The notes under the pieces were generated by a model that saw only the letters and a program-made list of their open reading frames with translations, was not told where the DNA came from and did no database searches. 64,000 bases of DNA from Anderseniella sp963759095. Its GTDB lineage: Bacteria > Pseudomonadota > Alphaproteobacteria > Rhizobiales > Aestuariivirgaceae. The stretch covers positions 124,001 to 188,000 of the forward strand of contig CAVWYF010000023.1 of the NCBI GenBank assembly GCA_963759095.1, in the 5' to 3' direction. This document shows, in pieces, positions 60,712 through 64,000 of the stretch; the stretch's first letter is position 1; every line of letters begins with the position of its first letter. Both the position numbers and the translations under genes were made by a program.

Positions 60712-61461
60712 ATGACTACAAAGCTGTCGGTAAACGTCAATGCCATTGCCCAGTTGCGCAACCGGCGCGATCTGCCGTGGCCGTCGGTTGTGGGCCTGTC
60801 GCGGATAGCGCTGGAGGCAGGTGCGTGGGGGATTACCGTTCACCCACGTCCCGATGAGCGCCATGTCCGGCGGTCCGATGTCCAGCCTCTGGCTGATCTG
60901 GTGGCGGAATACCCCGATGCGGAGTTTAACATCGAAGGCTATCCTGATGATCGGCTTGTGGAAATTGCGCTTGAGGTACGTCCGCATCAGGTCACGCTGG
61001 TGCCGGATGATCCGGCGCAAGCGACGTCTGATCATGGCTGGGATTTCAGATCGCAGCACAATTTCCTGAAACCCATCGTGGCCCGGATCAAGGGTGAGGG
61101 GATGCGGGTATCGCTGTTTGCCGATGCCGATGCGGATACCATAGCCATAGCAGCCGAAACCGGCGCTGACCGGGCCGAGCTTTATACCGGTCCTTACGGT
61201 GCCACATTCGATGATGAGGGTGCTGCGGAGGAGGAACTGGACAAGCTGCAGGCAGCAGCCGAGGTCGCACGCGCAGCCGGACTTGGTCTGAACGCGGGTC
61301 ATGATCTCACTGTCGCCAATTTGCCCCCTCTGCTGGCCCGCGCGCCGTGGATCGACGAGGTTTCCATCGGGCACGGATTAACTGCAGATGCGCTGGAGTA
61401 CGGCATGGCCGGTGCAGTAAAACGCTTTCGGTCCGCATGCGGTGAGGAAATCTCGACCTGA
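60712..61461 (+). CDS. pdxJ: Pyridoxine 5'-phosphate synthase
   Basis: 249 residues. Condenses 1-deoxyxylulose 5-phosphate with aminoacetone phosphate to form vitamin B6. LSVNVNAIAQLRNRRDLPWP, GAWGITVHPRPDERHVR, FNIEGYP and LNAGHDLTVANLP are family blocks. ATG 60712 chosen over 60703. The stop overlaps the following unknown gene by one base. Confidence 0.95.
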   Translation: MTTKLSVNVNAIAQLRNRRDLPWPSVVGLSRIALEAGAWGITVHPRPDERHVRRSDVQPLADLVAEYPDAEFNIEGYPDDRLVEIALEVRPHQVTLVPDDPAQATSDHGWDFRSQHNFLKPIVARIKGEGMRVSLFADADADTIAIAAETGADRAELYTGPYGATFDDEGAAEEELDKLQAAAEVARAAGLGLNAGHDLTVANLPPLLARAPWIDEVSIGHGLTADALEYGMAGAVKRFRSACGEEIST

Positions 61462-62438
61462 TGCTTGAACTGTCAGATCCACTTTGGTGCAAGCTCAACA
61501 GCGCCTACGGTTTCGGCAAGGATATTCCGCTGCGACTTCACGCACTTGCCACGCAATGGGACGAGAATGACGCAAGAGAATTGATGTATGGCGATCTGAT
61601 ACATCAGGAAACCTGTTATGGTGCAACATATGCCGCTGCACCTCATTTGCTGCAAATAGCACTGTCTGACAAAAATGTCCGGCAGCGCATGGATATTGCA
61701 ATTTTTCTTGGTCACTGCGTCTTGTGTGCATTTGGCAGGGTTGACGGCGGCTTGCGTCCGGCATCTGGTCTGAATGGGCTGGCCACTACACTCGAAAGTT
61801 GGGAACAAACTCGCGACTCGTATCGTTGGATGTTGGATCGCGGCGCTGAGCGACAGATGGTGGCTGATTGTCGTGAAATTGTTGGTTTGGAGCCACCCAC
61901 TGGCAGCGAACTACAAAAATTTGTGGCCATACGCGATGAGTTTATTGCCCTGTTGCCCGCCATTCGATCTGTTTGTGAACTCGCGTTTCACGAACATGCA
62001 GGCGACGAACACATTCCGGGATATCTGCTGAGTGGTTTGGCGGCGACCGAGAGATTGACTGAGCTTGCAGGCTTGCTTGAAAGTGGAGAGGATGGCTGCT
62101 TTACCTGCAGGGCATGCAGCGCGGAAATCGACTACATTGTGATCGGTGATAGCATGGCGCTTTATTTTCAGACTAATGAATCTGAAGTGGCTGGCGTCCA
62201 GAATGCTGATCGCGCTTTACTCGATTGGCAGGACGGCGCGGCAAGGCGCGCTGACAGTTTGGTGATCGCATTTGATGATCAAAACGATGAGAGTACACCT
62301 TCTGTAGACAAGCTGATTACCCTGGCTCAGCAGGCCGAAAACCCTAAACTGGAATCCCTGCTACGGAATTTTCTTGGAAAATTCACGTGCTCCCAATGTG
62401 GCGAGACTTGTCAGGTCTGCTCGGATATCCCGAGGTAG
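61461..62438 (+). CDS. Cysteine-rich protein of unknown function (HEAT-like / immunity-type pattern)
   Basis: 325 residues, no signal peptide or membrane helix. The N-terminal part shows a pattern (LWCKLNSAYGFGKDIPLRLH, then LIHQETCYGATYAAAPHLLQ) that recalls helical-repeat proteins of the type with a ...HQGT-Y-A...VPFL motif; some of those are immunity or toxin-associated, but the match is from memory. Two cysteine clusters, CFTCRACSAEID and CSQCGETCQVC at the very C-terminus, suggest zinc knuckles. Coupled to pdxJ by a TGATG junction. Less GC-rich than its neighbours by eye. Confidence 0.6.
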   Translation: MLELSDPLWCKLNSAYGFGKDIPLRLHALATQWDENDARELMYGDLIHQETCYGATYAAAPHLLQIALSDKNVRQRMDIAIFLGHCVLCAFGRVDGGLRPASGLNGLATTLESWEQTRDSYRWMLDRGAERQMVADCREIVGLEPPTGSELQKFVAIRDEFIALLPAIRSVCELAFHEHAGDEHIPGYLLSGLAATERLTELAGLLESGEDGCFTCRACSAEIDYIVIGDSMALYFQTNESEVAGVQNADRALLDWQDGAARRADSLVIAFDDQNDESTPSVDKLITLAQQAENPKLESLLRNFLGKFTCSQCGETCQVCSDIPR

Positions 62439-62606
62439 CCAGAAGCATAAATACCTGGAACCTGAATTTGTGTTGCAATCGTATGGGCAGGGTTGGACGG
62501 GCTGTTTTGTTTGTCGGTTGCTTGCCATCACTGTACTGGCAAATGGTCAGGCTGCCTGCTAGCCTCATCATCGTGCGGGCGGCGCACTTGATGCGGTTTT
62601 GCATTT

Positions 62607-64000
62607 ATGACGTTGGAACAACTGACGGTTTTCGGGATTATCGCGATTGCGATGGCGTGCTTTCTGTGGGGGAAGGTGCGCTATGACATTATTGCCGTCA
62701 TGGCGCTGCTGGCCGGTGTTTATGGCGGCGTGGTGCCGCCGGACAAGGCGTTTCAGGGCTTTGCCCATCCTGCCGTGATTACGGTAGCCGCAGTGCTGAT
62801 TATTTCACGCACCCTGCAGAATTCCGGTCTGGTGGACTATCTTGTCCGGTTTCTGGCACCGACGCGCAGATCAACCACATTACAGGTGGCAGCAGGCAGT
62901 GCGCTTGGAGCATTTCTGTCCTGCTTCATGAACAATGTCGGTGCGCTTGCGCTGATGCTGCCGGTGACACTGCGCAATGCGCTTAAAGCCCGCCGGTCTC
63001 CGTCGCTGGTGCTGATGCCGCTGTCGTTCGCCACGCTGCTGGGCGGCATGGTGACGCTGATCGGTACGCCGCCCAACATCGTTATTTCGAGCTTCCGTCA
63101 GGACATGACCGGCCAACCGTTCGCGATGTTCGATTTTGCGCCGGTCGGGCTGGCGGTGTGCATTGGCGGCGTGATCTATGTATCGCTGATCGGATGGCGG
63201 TTATTGCCGACGCGCATTGCGCCCAAGCTGACCAGCGCCTTGACCCGGGTTGAAAGCTACACATTCGAGACATCTCTGCCGGAAGGCTCGCCATTGGTGG
63301 GCAAGCGGATCAGCGCGCTGGAGGCCGAATGCGAGAATGAAGTGACGGTGATGGCGATCATCCGCAATGGCGTGCGCCGCCAGGCTCCGGCCGCGCGCGA
63401 AAAATTCAGGGCAAGGGACACGCTGATCCTGGAAGGTGATCCGGTTGTCATCAACCCGCTGGCAGACGGCAAGAAACTGGCCAAGCTGGGCACGCCGGAA
63501 GCTGCACCGGCCGGTTTCAGAACTGAAGCGGTGCAGGTCGTCGAGGCCGTCGTGATGCCCAATTCCGTGCTTGAGGGTAAATCGATGCGCGGTGTCAGGC
63601 TGCATGCCCGCTATGGCATCAACCTGCTGGCGCTGTCGCGGGCAGGTGAAAGACCCATAGCACGACTGAGAAACATCAAGTTCCGGACCGGTGATGTGCT
63701 GTTGCTGCAGGGAGAAGCGGAACAGATGGAAGTGGCCCTGGAGTCTCTGGGCTGCATGGTGTTAGAAAAACGCGGCCTGCAACCCTTGCATGGCGGTACG
63801 CGCGCCGTGCTGCCTGCCGGTATTTTCGCTATCGCTATTCTGGCTGCGTCAAGCGGAATGGTGTCGGTGCCGGTGGCCTTTGTGACCGCGTGTGTGGCTA
63901 TGATCCTGTGTTCATGCATCTCCATCAACGAAATATATGACGGGGTGGAATGGCCGGTGCTGGTGCTGCTCGGGGCCATGATCCCCATCGGCCAGGCGCT
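62607..64000 (+). CDS. SLC13/DASS-type anion permease with TrkA-C domains (partial, cut by window edge)
   Basis: The frame is open from ATG 62607 to the right edge (about 464 residues). N-terminal membrane half with CFMNNVGALALMLPVTL and MVTLIGTPPNIVIS, the latter matching the carboxylate-binding SNT/TPPN-type motif of the divalent-anion symporters. Two regulatory RCK_C/TrkA-C domains follow (SLPEGSPLVGKRISALEAEC; VMPNSVLEGKSMRGVRLHAR). A third membrane section begins near 63800. Substrate may be sulfate, dicarboxylate or a similar anion. The C-terminal part is missing. Confidence 0.88.
   Translation, partial: MTLEQLTVFGIIAIAMACFLWGKVRYDIIAVMALLAGVYGGVVPPDKAFQGFAHPAVITVAAVLIISRTLQNSGLVDYLVRFLAPTRRSTTLQVAAGSALGAFLSCFMNNVGALALMLPVTLRNALKARRSPSLVLMPLSFATLLGGMVTLIGTPPNIVISSFRQDMTGQPFAMFDFAPVGLAVCIGGVIYVSLIGWRLLPTRIAPKLTSALTRVESYTFETSLPEGSPLVGKRISALEAECENEVTVMAIIRNGVRRQAPAAREKFRARDTLILEGDPVVINPLADGKKLAKLGTPEAAPAGFRTEAVQVVEAVVMPNSVLEGKSMRGVRLHARYGINLLALSRAGERPIARLRNIKFRTGDVLLLQGEAEQMEVALESLGCMVLEKRGLQPLHGGTRAVLPAGIFAIAILAASSGMVSVPVAFVTACVAMILCSCISINEIYDGVEWPVLVLLGAMIPIGQA

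Overview
This is a chromosomal segment of an alphaproteobacterium, most like the Rhizobiales/Hyphomicrobiales. Supporting signs are a circularly permuted, two-piece tmRNA gene (31300..31600, tag ANDNYAEARLAA), an alphaproteobacterial-type SspB, a BA14K-domain protein, a fumC/DUF4169/ribbon-helix-helix cluster, and the order hflK-hflC-DUF2065-degP-serB-miaA. The sequence is moderately GC-rich and nearly every gene can be assigned to a family. No rRNA, tRNA, CRISPR array, prophage or transposase gene was seen. The species cannot be named from the sequence.

Region 1 (1..6167): an amino-acid-type ABC transporter (binding protein, two permeases, ATPase cut by the left edge) lies downstream of a small catabolic cassette (luciferase-like monooxygenase, 4-oxalocrotonate-type tautomerase, alpha/beta hydrolase). 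A divergent LysR regulator with a perfect palindrome in the shared promoter sits at its head. Region 2 (6202..15293) is the most unusual part. A six-gene minus-strand operon (99-aa-class unknown, retropepsin-like protease, RimK ligase, AstE-like deacylase, MscS channel, ZntB transporter) faces a plus-strand pair (an exported retropepsin and a large MscS channel). The exported retropepsin carries an N-terminus copied from the neighbouring channel gene. Region 3 (15407..24969): a small exported protein, a giant AsmA protein, a D-lactate dehydrogenase-type flavoprotein, a thioesterase, a CLC chloride channel and a membrane-bound class III cyclase. Two non-coding repeat elements lie here.

Region 4 (25039..32162): fumC with a one-base frameshift, DUF4169, an RHH protein, a truncated synthase fragment, a PHP phosphoesterase, mepA, sspB, a cupredoxin-like protein and tmRNA. 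Region 5 (32376..36497): thyA-GNAT-folA-amine oxidase-ttcA, overlapping or nearly so. Region 6 (36602..45743) looks accessory: bluB, a lone oligopeptide-binding protein, adhC and fghA (formaldehyde detoxification) separated by a kynureninase / tryptophan dioxygenase / formamidase-like operon, and an EamA exporter. Region 7 (45911..51738): hflK-hflC-DUF2065-degP, then serB and miaA divergent with overlapping start codons. Region 8 (51735..56545): GNAT, an MlrC-type peptidase, BA14K protein, cupin, a probably frameshifted small exported gene and a 2-hydroxyacid dehydrogenase. Region 9 (56594..64000): an attenuator-controlled ilvB with a leader peptide rich in Ile/Leu/Val codons, an EamA gene placed between ilvB and ilvN, a LysE exporter, pdxJ, a cysteine-rich unknown protein and an SLC13-type permease cut by the right edge.

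The best leads for something undescribed are the RimK/retropepsin/AstE/MscS island with its chimeric gene, the two-hairpin dispersed repeat (copies at 19537 and 32252), and the MITE-like element at 21120..21386. All identifications come from reading the sequence; no database search was run.
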